A stretch of DNA of 64,000 nt, from contig NZ_JACWMW010000003.1 in the NCBI RefSeq assembly GCF_014773275.1, positions 62,001 to 126,000 of the forward strand. The letters are read 5' to 3'. The position numbers and the translations under genes are program-made. Each line of letters starts with the position of its first letter. Position 1 is the stretch's first letter. The DNA is from Mucilaginibacter rigui (GTDB lineage Bacteria > Bacteroidota > Bacteroidia > Sphingobacteriales > Sphingobacteriaceae). The notes beneath the pieces are model-generated. The model saw only the letters and a list, made by a program, of their open reading frames with translations, was not told where the DNA came from and did no database searches. Positions 50,313-59,756 of this stretch are shown here, one piece after another.

Positions 50313-50924
50313 ATGAAAACAACAATATTAACCATGGTAGCCGTAATGATTATGGCAGTGGTAACCACAAAGAACTCTTATGCAAGCGTTAATAATACTA
50401 ACAACGATGCAAGCGTAACCTTAACCAATGTGAGCAAGATCAACAAGATCGAGATCCACGGAAATGTTGAACTTTTTGTATCAGACGGTGCTACCGACCA
50501 GGTGAAAGTTTACAACAAATATTACTCAGAAAGCGCTTTGGTACAAAGCCAGAACGGTGTATTACGTATCTCATCATACCAAAACCAAAAATTAGTGGTT
50601 TGGGTAACAGCGGCCGACTTACAAGCCATCAGCGCTTATGATAATGCCGAAGTAAAATCATTTGGTAAATTAGAAAGACTTGACCTTGAAGTTAACCTGT
50701 ACAACACTGCAACTGCCGATTTGAAATTAGATGCTTACAAAGCAACAGTAAATGTTAACGATAATGCCAAAGCAACTTTAAGCGGTAACGCAAACGATTA
50801 TAACTTAAACTATGCACAGGCCGCCAATGTTAACCATGCAGACTTTGTAGCAGTAAACGCTACAAAAAACCAAATGCCGGGTCGCGTTGCTAAAGCAAAA
50901 CAAAATGAATTAGCTGGTTTATAA
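50313..50924 (+). CDS. GIN-like secreted protein, paralogue 3
   Basis: A 203-aa secreted protein with the same fold signals as paralogues 1 and 2. Its first 125 residues match paralogue 2 closely; the last 65 (TVNVNDNAKATLSGNANDYNL, NYAQAANVNHADFVAVNA, RVAKAKQNELAGL) diverge from both. The ATG at 50313 is preferred over an upstream frame that runs through the operator region. Confidence 0.8.
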   Translation: MKTTILTMVAVMIMAVVTTKNSYASVNNTNNDASVTLTNVSKINKIEIHGNVELFVSDGATDQVKVYNKYYSESALVQSQNGVLRISSYQNQKLVVWVTAADLQAISAYDNAEVKSFGKLERLDLEVNLYNTATADLKLDAYKATVNVNDNAKATLSGNANDYNLNYAQAANVNHADFVAVNATKNQMPGRVAKAKQNELAGL

Positions 50925-50954
50925 TCAACTACCTTGCAAAGGTATATCATATAT

Positions 50955-50990
50955 CAAAAAGCCATCAGATTAATAGGTGGCTTTTTTTAA
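50955..50990 (+). terminator. Terminator of GIN paralogue 3
   Basis: aaaaagccatcagattaataggtggcttttt with a T tract. Confidence 0.8.
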
Positions 50991-51044
50991 TTTTACTGTA
51001 ACTTAAAACCATAAATCATCGTCAAACACTCAAAACAAACTATT

Positions 51045-51770
51045 ATGAAAACACTAAACTTTAAAATATTACTGCTTGTGGCTGCCACATCTATTGCGCT
51101 TTTCTCGTCATGCAGGCGCTTCAGGTGTGTAAAGGGTACAGGTAATGTACGTACCGAAACCCGTAAAATGACAGGCTTTACCAAAATAGATATATCAGGC
51201 GGATATAAGGTGACCTTAAAGCAGGATAGCTCGGAATCTATATCCATTACTACCGATGATAACCTGTTTAAATATATACAAACCAATATAGAAGGCAGCA
51301 CCTTAAAGCTACGCAGCCGCCGTAACATTTGCAGCAGTGGCGAAACTATTGTGATAATAGGTGTTAAAAACCTTGATAAAATAAGTGCATCGGGTGCTGT
51401 TGAAGTGAGGAGCGATGGCCGTTTAACTGTTCAAGACCTAAACTTTGATCTTTCGGGCTCTACCAAAATTGATATGGACCTTTATGCGGGCCGGGTACGC
51501 ACAGATGCCAGCGGCTCAACAGAAGTGTATCTGAAAGGGCAGGCTGCATCGCACGAAGTTGACCTGAGCGGATCAGGTAAGGTTGAAGCGCTTGATTTTG
51601 TGGTAGGTAAATACAAGATCGGCACATCTGGCGCAAGCGAGTGCAAAATAAACGTGTTAAACGAGCTGGACGTACATACCAGCGGTGCATCAGATATACA
51701 GTATCGTGGTAACCCAACAAAGGTAAACAACGATCAATCAGGAGCTTCGTCGGTAAAAAAGATAGATTAA
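51045..51770 (+). CDS. Head-GIN domain (DUF2807) lipoprotein
   Basis: A 241-aa lipoprotein: signal ending ALFSSC (lipidation Cys at residue 23), then the classic head-GIN pattern: GTGNVRTETRKMTGFTKIDISGGYKV (in parts), GASGAVEVRSDGRL-like repeats, LSGSTKIDM, ASGSTEVYL, LSGSGKVEAL and SGASEC turns spaced as a beta solenoid. It is a more typical DUF2807 protein than the three upstream copies. It lacks their operator layout, although it follows paralogue 3 by 120 bp; it may be regulated separately. Confidence 0.85.
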   Translation: MKTLNFKILLLVAATSIALFSSCRRFRCVKGTGNVRTETRKMTGFTKIDISGGYKVTLKQDSSESISITTDDNLFKYIQTNIEGSTLKLRSRRNICSSGETIVIIGVKNLDKISASGAVEVRSDGRLTVQDLNFDLSGSTKIDMDLYAGRVRTDASGSTEVYLKGQAASHEVDLSGSGKVEALDFVVGKYKIGTSGASECKINVLNELDVHTSGASDIQYRGNPTKVNNDQSGASSVKKID

Positions 51771-51796
51771 GCTTAAATTTTTTTAATGATGAATGT

Positions 51797-51832
51797 AACA
51801 AATGACGGCCAAAAGCCGTCATTTGTATTTTA
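51797..51832 (+). terminator. Terminator of the head-GIN lipoprotein gene
   Basis: caaatgacggccaaaagccgtcatttg, a perfect stem followed by a T-rich stretch. Confidence 0.85.
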
Positions 51833-51852
51833 AAAACATACTTAACCTTATC

Positions 51853-52839
51853 ATGAAAAAGTTTAAAAAATGGATGGCGTATATCGTCATTTGTATAGCG
51901 CTTGCAATTGTGGCGGCTATATCATATGTTACCCTTGCCCTGCCAAATGTTGGCAAACCTCAAAACATTAAAGTTGAATTAACCCCGCAACGGATAGAAC
52001 ATGGTAAATACCTGGCAAACCATGTTGCTGTATGCGTTGATTGCCACAGCACCCGCAAATGGGATATATTTGCTGCGCCGATAGACACAGCGGTGTTGGG
52101 GGCCGGCGGCGAAAAATTCGATGCGCGCGTCAGTTTTCCCGGCGAGGTGTATGTGCCTAACATTACACCGGCAAACTTAAAAAACTGGACGGATGGCGAG
52201 ATATACCGTGCAATTACTACAGGTGTAAAAAAAGATGGCTCGGCCATATTTCCTATCATGCCATGGCCATCATACTCAAAGATGGATCCGGAGGATGTGT
52301 ACGATATTATCGCCTACATCCGCACCCTGCAGCCGCATGAAACCAGCTACCCGGATCGTAAGCTCAATTTCCCGCTGAATATTATTGTAAACACCATGCC
52401 TAAAAAAGCCGAGCCGGTTAAAAAACCAAGTGAGGGCGACACCATAGCGTATGGCGCATACCTGGTGCAAAGCGCTGCTTGCCGCGATTGCCATACCAAA
52501 GCAGATAAAGGAACACCAATACCGGGAATGGAACTTGCAGGAGGCAACGAGTATGGCCTTGGCGGTGGTGCGTTAGTACGGGCATCAAATATAACGCCCG
52601 ATAAAGAGACAGGTATAGGTAACTGGAGCAAAGAGCAGTTTATAACCCGTTTTACACAATATGCCAATGGTGCCGCAAAACCAACAATGGTTAAGCCGGG
52701 GCAGTTTCAAACAATTATGCCCTGGTGGAAATATGGCGGCATGGCTACGAAGGACCTGGGTGCTATATATGCTTACCTTAAAACAGTTAAGCCTGTAAAA
52801 AACAGCGTGGTTAAATTTCAAAACAAGCAGGGCAGCTAA
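51853..52839 (+). CDS. Dihaem cytochrome c family protein
   Basis: A membrane-anchored periplasmic cytochrome of about 328 aa. One N-terminal membrane segment (about 8-30) leads into two c-type haem modules, with CVDCH and CRDCH binding motifs and downstream Met ligand candidates (FPIMPWPSYSKM and TIMPWWKYGGM). The two halves look like a duplicated domain, as in the subunits of alcohol or gluconate dehydrogenases and related electron carriers. No redox enzyme is adjacent, so the donor and acceptor are unknown. The ATG at 51853 begins the membrane segment. Confidence 0.88.
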   Translation: MKKFKKWMAYIVICIALAIVAAISYVTLALPNVGKPQNIKVELTPQRIEHGKYLANHVAVCVDCHSTRKWDIFAAPIDTAVLGAGGEKFDARVSFPGEVYVPNITPANLKNWTDGEIYRAITTGVKKDGSAIFPIMPWPSYSKMDPEDVYDIIAYIRTLQPHETSYPDRKLNFPLNIIVNTMPKKAEPVKKPSEGDTIAYGAYLVQSAACRDCHTKADKGTPIPGMELAGGNEYGLGGGALVRASNITPDKETGIGNWSKEQFITRFTQYANGAAKPTMVKPGQFQTIMPWWKYGGMATKDLGAIYAYLKTVKPVKNSVVKFQNKQGS

Positions 52840-52860
52840 TTAAATTCAAAAATAAATTCA

Positions 52861-52868
52861 TACTTTTG
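52861..52868 (+). promoter_or_regulatory. Putative -7 box of tig
   Basis: TACTTTTG fits TAnnTTTG, about 70 bases before the tig ATG. Confidence 0.45.
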
Positions 52869-52937
52869 CGCCTCGAATTTTGTACAGCTAAATAGCTGTA
52901 TCTTGTACAAGGAATAAATTAATACCAGGTAAAAAAG

Positions 52938-54290
52938 ATGAATATATCACAGGAAAAAATTGATAACCTGAATACAGTTGTTAAGATCAACATCGCCCCG
53001 GAGGATTACCAGCCAAGGGTTGAAAAAGCAATGAAAGACCATGCTAAAAAAGCAAAAATGCCGGGTTTTCGCCCGGGTATGGTGCCTGTTGCTCATATTA
53101 AAAAAATGTACGGTAAAAGCATTTTGGTTGACGAGATCAACAACATGTTATCAGATACATTGAACAAATATCTTGACGAAGAGAAGCTTGAAGTATTGGG
53201 CCAGCCCTTACCAAAAGCTGATGATGACAGGAAAGAATATAACTGGGATTTTGCCGATAACTTTGAGTTTAACTACGAAGTTGGTTTGGCGCCTGAGTTT
53301 GATATTGATTTTTCATCAAAAGATAAACTTACCCAGTATGTGATAAAAGTTGATGACGAAACATTAGCATCACGTATTAAAAATATTCGTCGTAGCTATG
53401 GCAAAATGACAAATCCTGACGTATCGGCAGATGATGATGTGCTTTATGCCGAATTAGCACAGCTTTCTCCGGATGGTTCTGTTTTTGAGGATGGAATAAA
53501 CAATACCGCTTCTGTACGTTTAGATCAGATCCTGGATGCGAAAATTAAAAAATCGCTGATCGGTTTGAAAAAGGGCGACGAACTGGTGTTTGACATCAAC
53601 AAAGCTTTTGATAACGATGCAGCTAAGGTTGCCGGTTTATTAAAAATTGAAGAAGATGAAGCCGCTGAGTTAAAATCGAACTTCAAACTAACGGTTAAAA
53701 ACGTTAACCGTTTAGAAGAAGGCGATTTGAACCAGGAGTTCTTTGATAAATTATTTGGTGAAGGTGTTGTAACCGACGAAGCCGGTTTCAAAGCTAAAAT
53801 AACCGAAGAGTTAGAAATGATGATGACCCAGGATGCCGAGCGCAAACTGCAGGACGATATTTATAACTACAGCATTGATAAGGTAAGTTTTGAATTGCCA
53901 GACGCGTTTTTAAAACGCTGGTTAAAAGCAACCAACGAAAAACTGACCGAAGAAGAGCTGGAAGGCGGTTATGCCGATTTTGCTAAAAACCTGAAATGGA
54001 CGCTTATTGAAAATAAGCTGATGAAGGATAATAACATTGATATTAAATACGAGGAAGTATTTGAATTTGCAAAAGGCAGCTTAGACCAACAGTTTAGGAT
54101 GTACAGCCCGCAGGCTTTAACCGAAGAGCAACTGGGCCAGTACACTGTACAATACCTGCAAAACAAAGAGAATGCTAATAAAATATTTGAACAGGTAAAA
54201 GCACTTAAGGTATTTGATTATATTAAAAGTGTTATTACGCTTGATAAAAAGGAGATTTTATTTACCGATTTTAACAAGCTTACTGCATAA
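52938..54290 (+). CDS. tig: Trigger factor
   Basis: Ribosome-bound chaperone. The 450-aa protein has the N-terminal ribosome-binding domain (INIAPEDYQPRVEKAMKDHAKKAKMPGFRPGMVP, in parts, residues about 15-50 with the GFRPG signature), a divergent middle PPIase-like part and a long helical C-terminal domain. The sequence is more divergent than the E. coli type, as usual in Bacteroidota. It heads the tig-clpP-clpX order conserved in many bacteria; a terminator follows it. Confidence 0.92.
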   Translation: MNISQEKIDNLNTVVKINIAPEDYQPRVEKAMKDHAKKAKMPGFRPGMVPVAHIKKMYGKSILVDEINNMLSDTLNKYLDEEKLEVLGQPLPKADDDRKEYNWDFADNFEFNYEVGLAPEFDIDFSSKDKLTQYVIKVDDETLASRIKNIRRSYGKMTNPDVSADDDVLYAELAQLSPDGSVFEDGINNTASVRLDQILDAKIKKSLIGLKKGDELVFDINKAFDNDAAKVAGLLKIEEDEAAELKSNFKLTVKNVNRLEEGDLNQEFFDKLFGEGVVTDEAGFKAKITEELEMMMTQDAERKLQDDIYNYSIDKVSFELPDAFLKRWLKATNEKLTEEELEGGYADFAKNLKWTLIENKLMKDNNIDIKYEEVFEFAKGSLDQQFRMYSPQALTEEQLGQYTVQYLQNKENANKIFEQVKALKVFDYIKSVITLDKKEILFTDFNKLTA

Positions 54291-54315
54291 TAACAGTAAA
54301 CGTTTTAAATATAGT

Positions 54316-54356
54316 TCACCAAAAGCATTTGCCCACAGCAAATGCTTTTGTGTTAT
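54316..54356 (+). terminator. Terminator of tig
   Basis: caaaagcatttgcccacagcaaatgcttttg, a perfect stem with a T-rich tail. Confidence 0.85.
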
Positions 54357-54468
54357 AAGAGCAATAATTTTTACTTTCATCAAACTAATTAGTACAAAAT
54401 CTATTCAACTAAAAACTATATTTATCGCGGGCAACCCGCCCGTACCACAACAAATAAAATACATACAC

Positions 54469-55200
54469 ATGAACAGTAATCCAGATAAAAACGAATTCAG
54501 AAAATACGCTGTTAAACACCACCGTATCAGCAGTACCTATGTAGACAGGTTTATTGGCGGTGTAAACCGCAGCAATACTCCAACAGGTATTGTAAACCCG
54601 CCAATGGGTTATACGCCTTATATAATTGAAGAACGCCAGTTAAACATCTCGCAGTTAGACGTGTTTTCGCGTTTGATGATGGACCGTATTATTTTCCTGG
54701 GCGACCCCATATACGATCAAAACGCCAATGTTATTCAGGCGCAATTGCTATTCCTGCAATCGGCCGATGCAAAGCGCGATATCCAGCTTTACATTAACTC
54801 ACCGGGCGGTTCGGTTTATGCAGGTTTAGGTATTTATGATACCATGCAACTTATCTCTAACGATGTGGCTACTATTTGTACAGGTATGGCAGCGTCAATG
54901 GGTGCGGTATTATTATGCGCCGGTGCAGAAGGTAAACGCGCTGCGTTACCTCACTCACGTGTAATGATCCACCAGCCTTCAGGCGGCGCGCAGGGCCAGC
55001 AATCAGATATCGAGATATCTTACCATGAGATCACTAAATTAAAAAAAGAATTATACCAGATCATTGCTGACCACAGCGGAGCATCATACGACAAAGTTTA
55101 CTCGGCATCGGACCGTGATTACTGGATGATTGCCGAAGAGGCCAAAGAATTTGGTATGATTGACGAAATATTAAAAGGTAATAAAACAAAATCAAAATAA
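54469..55200 (+). CDS. clpP: ATP-dependent Clp protease proteolytic subunit
   Basis: The proteolytic core of ClpXP. The 243-aa protein has the nucleophile Ser143 in GMAASMGAVLL, the catalytic His168 in RVMIHQP, and the handle region ITKLKKELYQIIADHSG. It carries an N-terminal extension of about 45 residues before the family core (EERQLNISQLDVFSRLM). The open frame starts at 54214 inside tig, but the ATG at 54469 has a clear upstream region with tig terminated before it, so it is preferred. Confidence 0.95.
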   Translation: MNSNPDKNEFRKYAVKHHRISSTYVDRFIGGVNRSNTPTGIVNPPMGYTPYIIEERQLNISQLDVFSRLMMDRIIFLGDPIYDQNANVIQAQLLFLQSADAKRDIQLYINSPGGSVYAGLGIYDTMQLISNDVATICTGMAASMGAVLLCAGAEGKRAALPHSRVMIHQPSGGAQGQQSDIEISYHEITKLKKELYQIIADHSGASYDKVYSASDRDYWMIAEEAKEFGMIDEILKGNKTKSK

Positions 55201-55291
55201 ATTTATTAGTAGTGAGTAATTGGTTAAGTTGATTGTATGGATAGTTATTTAACAACTCACACTATCAATTTAATCAACCACTTACTTAAAA

Positions 55292-55323
55292 TTGGTTTAA
55301 TAAAAACCAATTTCCTATTTTTG
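55292..55323 (+). promoter_or_regulatory. Promoter of clpX
   Basis: TTG at 55292-55294, 21 bp, then TATTTTTG at 55316-55323: matches the Bacteroidota promoter form; 17 bases before the clpX ATG. Confidence 0.65.
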
Positions 55324-55340
55324 ATTAAACCATACTCAAG

Positions 55341-56579
55341 ATGAACAAGAACAGCAAGGAGATCAGGTGCTCGTTTTGTGGCGCAGGAAAGCAGGACTCC
55401 CTGATGCTGATTGCCGGTTTGGATGCACACATTTGTGATAAATGCGTTGACCAGGCAAACGAGATATTGGCAGAAGAACTGAAGGTACGCAAAGTAAAAG
55501 CGTCGCCGGCGGTACCTGCTATGCTGAAACCGGCCGAAATAAAAGCTCATCTCGACCAATATATCATTGGGCAGGACGATGCCAAAAAAGTATTGTCGGT
55601 AGCCGTTTATAATCACTACAAAAGGCTAAACCAACGTATTGATAAGGATGAAGTTGAGATAGAAAAATCAAACATCATTATGGTGGGCGAAACCGGTACG
55701 GGTAAAACCTTACTGGCAAAAACACTTGCTAAGATTCTAAACGTCCCTTTTTGCATTTGCGATGCTACTGTATTAACAGAAGCCGGTTATGTAGGCGAGG
55801 ATGTAGAAAGTATACTAACCCGCTTGCTGCAATCTGCCGATTACGATGTAAACACTGCCGAACGCGGTATTGTTTATATTGATGAGGTTGATAAAATTGC
55901 CCGCAAAAGCGATAATGCATCTATTACCCGCGATGTAAGCGGGGAGGGTGTACAGCAGGCATTGTTAAAAATACTGGAAGGCACTATGGTTAACGTACCA
56001 CCACAAGGCGGCCGTAAACACCCCGACCAGAAGATGATAACGGTTAATACCAGCAACATCCTGTTTATTTGCGGCGGCGCGTTTGATAGTATTGAGAAAA
56101 AGATAGCTAACCGCCTGCGTACGCAAACCGTTGGTTATAAAATGAAACGCGACGACAGCGAGATAGATATGAAGAACCTGTATAAGTATATTACGCCGCA
56201 GGATCTGAAATCATTTGGTTTGATACCCGAGCTGATAGGCCGTTTACCGGTATTAACTTACCTGAACCCGCTTGACCGTGAAGCGCTGCACAATATCCTT
56301 ACCGAGCCAAAAAATTCGCTGCTTAAACAGTACAAAAAACTGTTTGAATACGAAGGCGTGAAGCTGGAGTTTGATGCTGATGTACTTGATTTTGTTGTGG
56401 ATAAAGCAATGGAATTTAAGCTGGGCGCACGTGGCTTGCGTTCTATCTGCGAGGCTATTATGATTGATGCGATGTTTGAGTTTCCGTCTAAAAAAGATGT
56501 GAAGCGTTTAAACGTAACACTTGAATACGCTCGCGAGAAATTTGAGAAGAGCGACCTTAAAAAGTTAAAGGTAGCTTAA
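55341..56579 (+). CDS. clpX: ATP-dependent Clp protease ATP-binding subunit ClpX
   Basis: AAA+ unfoldase feeding ClpP. The 412-aa protein has the N-terminal zinc domain ([11 protein letters not shown]...ICDKCVDQA, residues about 10-35), Walker A GETGTGKT, the IYIDEVDKI Walker B, sensor regions and the DKKE/IGF-like ClpP-contact loop region, ending with the C-terminal [11 protein letters not shown] sensor 2. It has its own promoter and follows clpP by 140 bp. Confidence 0.97.
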   Translation: MNKNSKEIRCSFCGAGKQDSLMLIAGLDAHICDKCVDQANEILAEELKVRKVKASPAVPAMLKPAEIKAHLDQYIIGQDDAKKVLSVAVYNHYKRLNQRIDKDEVEIEKSNIIMVGETGTGKTLLAKTLAKILNVPFCICDATVLTEAGYVGEDVESILTRLLQSADYDVNTAERGIVYIDEVDKIARKSDNASITRDVSGEGVQQALLKILEGTMVNVPPQGGRKHPDQKMITVNTSNILFICGGAFDSIEKKIANRLRTQTVGYKMKRDDSEIDMKNLYKYITPQDLKSFGLIPELIGRLPVLTYLNPLDREALHNILTEPKNSLLKQYKKLFEYEGVKLEFDADVLDFVVDKAMEFKLGARGLRSICEAIMIDAMFEFPSKKDVKRLNVTLEYAREKFEKSDLKKLKVA

Positions 56580-56713
56580 CAGTAATTTGATAATATAAAA
56601 GTATTTTCGTATATTACACACTAACCCTGGTGAGCAGCCGGGGTTTGCTGTATAAAAAGGTTTCTGAAAAACCTGTTATACACATACATACACACAAAAA
56701 AGAGGAAAAAAAG

Positions 56714-57574
56714 ATGAACGAAGAATTAGATGTAAAGAAAGACGAAAACACAAACCCGGCAAAAAAGATGAAAGAAGTACAATCACCGGTAAAATCAGGA
56801 TTAAAAACTAAAGAAGCCATTGTAGCCAACTGGTTGCCGCGTTATACCGGCCGCCCGCTTAATGCTTTTGGCGAATATATTATACTGACCAACTTCTCTA
56901 AATACTTACAGCTGTTTTCGCAATGGCACGATGATGCACCCATTATGGGGCTTGATAAGCCTATGCAAAGCGTTACTGCCAACGGTATTACCATTATCAA
57001 CTTTGGTATGGGTAGTTCGGTTGCCGCCACCGTAATGGATCTGCTGACCGCCATACACCCTAAAGCCGTAATATTTTTAGGTAAATGCGGAGGCTTAAAA
57101 AAGAAAAACAACGTTGGCGACCTGATACTGCCCATTGCAGCCATCAGGGGCGAAGGTACATCAAACGATTACTTACCTGCCGAAGTGCCTGCACTCCCTG
57201 CATTTGCGCTGCAAAAGGCTATCTCGACCACCATTCGCGACCAGGCACGCGATTACTGGACGGGGACCTGCTACACCACTAACCGCCGCGTTTGGGAGCA
57301 TGATAAGGACTTTAAAAAGTATTTAAAGGAATTGCGCGCCATGGCCGTTGATATGGAAACAGCAACCATATTTACAACCGGGTTTGCCAATAAGATCCCA
57401 ACTGGTGCATTGCTGCTGGTATCAGACCAGCCGATGATACCCGAAGGTGTTAAAACAGCCGAAAGCGACAGTAGCGTTACCGAGCAGTTTGTTGAAACAC
57501 ACCTGCGCGTTGGTATCGAATCATTAAAGCAACTCATAAATGGCGGATTGACCGTGAAACACCTGAAGTTTTAG
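56714..57574 (+). CDS. amn: AMP nucleosidase
   Basis: Hydrolyses AMP to adenine and ribose 5-phosphate. The 286-aa protein contains the nucleoside-phosphorylase-like fold of bacterial AMP nucleosidase: INFGMGSSVAATVMDLLTA, AVIFLGKCGGL, VGDLILPIAAIRGEGTSNDYLP (in parts) and the late RAMAVDMETATIFTTGFA with the catalytic Asp and Glu. The ATG at 56714 follows an agaggaaaa sequence and was preferred to the frame start at 56630; a downstream Met is also possible. Confidence 0.88.
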   Translation: MNEELDVKKDENTNPAKKMKEVQSPVKSGLKTKEAIVANWLPRYTGRPLNAFGEYIILTNFSKYLQLFSQWHDDAPIMGLDKPMQSVTANGITIINFGMGSSVAATVMDLLTAIHPKAVIFLGKCGGLKKKNNVGDLILPIAAIRGEGTSNDYLPAEVPALPAFALQKAISTTIRDQARDYWTGTCYTTNRRVWEHDKDFKKYLKELRAMAVDMETATIFTTGFANKIPTGALLLVSDQPMIPEGVKTAESDSSVTEQFVETHLRVGIESLKQLINGGLTVKHLKF

Positions 57575-57658
57575 TTGTTGGTGAGTGAATGGTGAGTGTT
57601 TTTTGTTATCCATAAGTAACTACTCACTGATCCACATTCACAATTCATCATTATTTAC

Positions 57659-57666
57659 TAATTTTG
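57659..57666 (+). promoter_or_regulatory. Putative -7 box of the cystathionine beta-synthase gene
   Basis: TAATTTTG fits TAnnTTTG, 44 bases before the ATG. Confidence 0.45.
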
Positions 57667-57709
57667 ACCGCTATCCAATTAAGTACACAGGATAGGTAGA
57701 CAATAATAT

Positions 57710-59071
57710 ATGTGGTACAATAATATACTCGAAACCATAGGCCATACGCCGCTGGTTAAACTGAATAAGATAGCTAAGGACATTCCTGCAACGGTTTTGG
57801 CTAAAATAGAAACAACCAACCCCGGCAACTCAATAAAGGATCGTATGGCCCTTAAAATGATTGAGGATGCTGAAAAAAGCGGGAAGCTTAAACCGGGCGG
57901 TACCATCATTGAGGGTACATCTGGTAACACAGGTATGGGCCTGGCAATAGCGGCTGTTATAAAAGGTTATAAGTGTATTTTTACGAGTACCGATAAGCAA
58001 TCGAAAGAAAAATTTGATGCCCTGCGCGCTTTTGGCGCCGAAGTAATTGTTTGCCCCACTAACGTAGAACCGGAGGACCCACGGTCGTATTATTCGGTTT
58101 CATCGCGTTTAGAGCGTGAGGTGCCTAATTCTTGGAAACCTAACCAGTACGACAACCTGAGCAACTCGCAGGCGCATTACGAGCAAACCGGCCCCGAAAT
58201 TTGGGAACAAACAGAAGGTAAGGTTACGCACATTATAGTAGGGGTAGGTACAGGCGGTACCATATCAGGCACGGCGCGTTTTCTGAAAGAAAAGAACCCT
58301 GCCATCCAGGTATTGGGTATTGATACTTATGGCTCGGTATTTAAAAAATATAAAGAGACCGGCGAGTTTGATAAGAACGAGATCTACCCATACATCACCG
58401 AAGGTATTGGCGAAGATTTCCTTCCGCAAAACGTTGATTTTAGCCTGATAGACCATTTTGAAAAAGTAACTGATAAGGATGCTGCCCTCATGACCCGCGA
58501 GATAGCCCGTAAGGAAGGTATCTTCGCCGGTAACTCAACAGGCTCGGCTGTGGCTGGTTTACTGCAGATGAAGGATAGGTTTAAAAAAGGCGATGTGGTT
58601 GTGATCATATTCCCCGACCATGGCACCCGTTACCTGGGCAAAATGTACAACGACGACTGGCTGCGCGACCGCGGTTTCCTGAAAGATGGTAAACTGACCG
58701 CACGCGACATCATCAGCAAAAAAGAAAACCAGGAGATTGTTACTATCGATTGCGAGAAAACTGTTTTGGAGGCCATTAATACCATCAAATCGTTAAACAT
58801 CAGCCAGATCCCGGTCACTCAAAAAGGCATGGTTATTGGCAAAATAACCGAGAGCGATATTCTGGATTCGCTGATAGAGAACCCGGGCATTAAATCACAA
58901 CCGGTAAAAAATATCTCAACCGCGCCGTTCCCTTTTGTTGACCTGAACACCTCTATCGACAAGATCTCGGGGATGATCAATAAGGATAACATAGCTGTGC
59001 TGGTAGAGGATGAGAACGGTAAGATCGAGATCATCACTCAATATGATATCATCAACGCGATATCGGCATAA
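57710..59071 (+). CDS. Cystathionine beta-synthase
   Basis: A PLP enzyme condensing homocysteine and serine (or making cysteine from O-acetylserine). The 453-aa protein has the catalytic core with PLP Lys in NPGNSIKDRMA, the phosphate-binding GTSGNTGMGLA and the GVGTGGTISGTARFL loop, followed by two CBS domains in the last 110 residues (IVTIDCEKTVLEAI, then GMVIGKITESDIL and VLVEDENGKIEIIT). The CBS pair marks cystathionine beta-synthase rather than cysteine synthase. No haem-binding N-terminus, as in bacterial forms. Followed by a hairpin terminator. Confidence 0.92.
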   Translation: MWYNNILETIGHTPLVKLNKIAKDIPATVLAKIETTNPGNSIKDRMALKMIEDAEKSGKLKPGGTIIEGTSGNTGMGLAIAAVIKGYKCIFTSTDKQSKEKFDALRAFGAEVIVCPTNVEPEDPRSYYSVSSRLEREVPNSWKPNQYDNLSNSQAHYEQTGPEIWEQTEGKVTHIIVGVGTGGTISGTARFLKEKNPAIQVLGIDTYGSVFKKYKETGEFDKNEIYPYITEGIGEDFLPQNVDFSLIDHFEKVTDKDAALMTREIARKEGIFAGNSTGSAVAGLLQMKDRFKKGDVVVIIFPDHGTRYLGKMYNDDWLRDRGFLKDGKLTARDIISKKENQEIVTIDCEKTVLEAINTIKSLNISQIPVTQKGMVIGKITESDILDSLIENPGIKSQPVKNISTAPFPFVDLNTSIDKISGMINKDNIAVLVEDENGKIEIITQYDIINAISA

Positions 59072-59113
59072 ATTGAAGGTGAAAGGATAAGATAAAAGTC
59101 GAAAGGTTTTAAT

Positions 59114-59150
59114 GTAGAGACGCGATACTTCGCGTCTCTTTTTTGTTTTT
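59114..59150 (+). terminator. Terminator/dispersed hairpin after the CBS gene
   Basis: agagacgcg-atact-tcgcgtctct with a T tract. The sequence also looks like a dispersed intergenic hairpin family. Confidence 0.75.
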
Positions 59151-59219
59151 CGACCTCACTAATTCGGAATGACAGGGGAATCTGCACATCTGCATATCCC
59201 CGCATTTGCACATCTGAAG

Positions 59220-59591
59220 TTACCACTTCTTAAATATCACAAACACCGCAAGTACAATCAGCCCAAAACCCACCAGGTGGTTCCAGCCCAGTTTTTCGGT
59301 TTTAAAGAATACAATGGTAAACACCATAAATAGGGTGAGTGTAATGGCTTCCTGTATAGTTTTTAGCTGTACAAGTGTAAATGGGCCGCCATCGGCTTTA
59401 AAGCCAGCACGGTTTGCCGGTACCTGGAACAGGTATTCAAAAAATGCCAGACCCCAGCTGATGAGGATAATGGAGAATAGCCCAAGGTTTTTGCCCCAGT
59501 CGTACTCCTTAAATTTAAGGTGACCGTACCAGGCAAAGGTCATGAACATGTTTGATATGGTGAGGAACAGGATTGTTTTTACGCCGCGCAT
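59220..59591 (-). CDS. DUF486 (DMT-like) membrane protein
   Basis: A 123-aa protein with four membrane segments and the DUF486 pattern (FMTFAWYGHLKFKEYDWGK, GLAFFEYLFQVPANRAG, LKTIQEAITLTLFMVFTIVFF, in parts), related to drug/metabolite-transporter folds of the EmrE size class. Function unknown; members are conserved in Gram-negative bacteria. Single gene. Confidence 0.85.
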   Translation of the reverse strand: MRGVKTILFLTISNMFMTFAWYGHLKFKEYDWGKNLGLFSIILISWGLAFFEYLFQVPANRAGFKADGGPFTLVQLKTIQEAITLTLFMVFTIVFFKTEKLGWNHLVGFGLIVLAVFVIFKKW

Positions 59592-59640
59592 GATGTGATT
59601 TTCTGATATAAAAATAAAAAATCGATGTAATTGTTTTACA

Positions 59641-59722
59641 GGTCGGTTTAATTCTGCTGTCAGTCTGAGCCTGTCAAAGACCTGTGAAAGCGACTAATGG
59701 TTCGGCGAGCTCACCATGACAT
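59641..59722. repeat. Dispersed intergenic repeat with inverted words
   Basis: gtctgagcctgtcaaagacc and ggttcggcgagctcaccatg are inverted partners and match the words at the left end of this window (1-35). Confidence 0.55.
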
Positions 59723-59756
59723 TCCACGATGTGTTAGTTTGGGCTTGTTGAAGACC

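Noticed and set aside
54214..54468. N-terminal extension of clpP
   Set aside because: It overlaps the tig coding end and the tig terminator; the family starts at the ATG at 54469.
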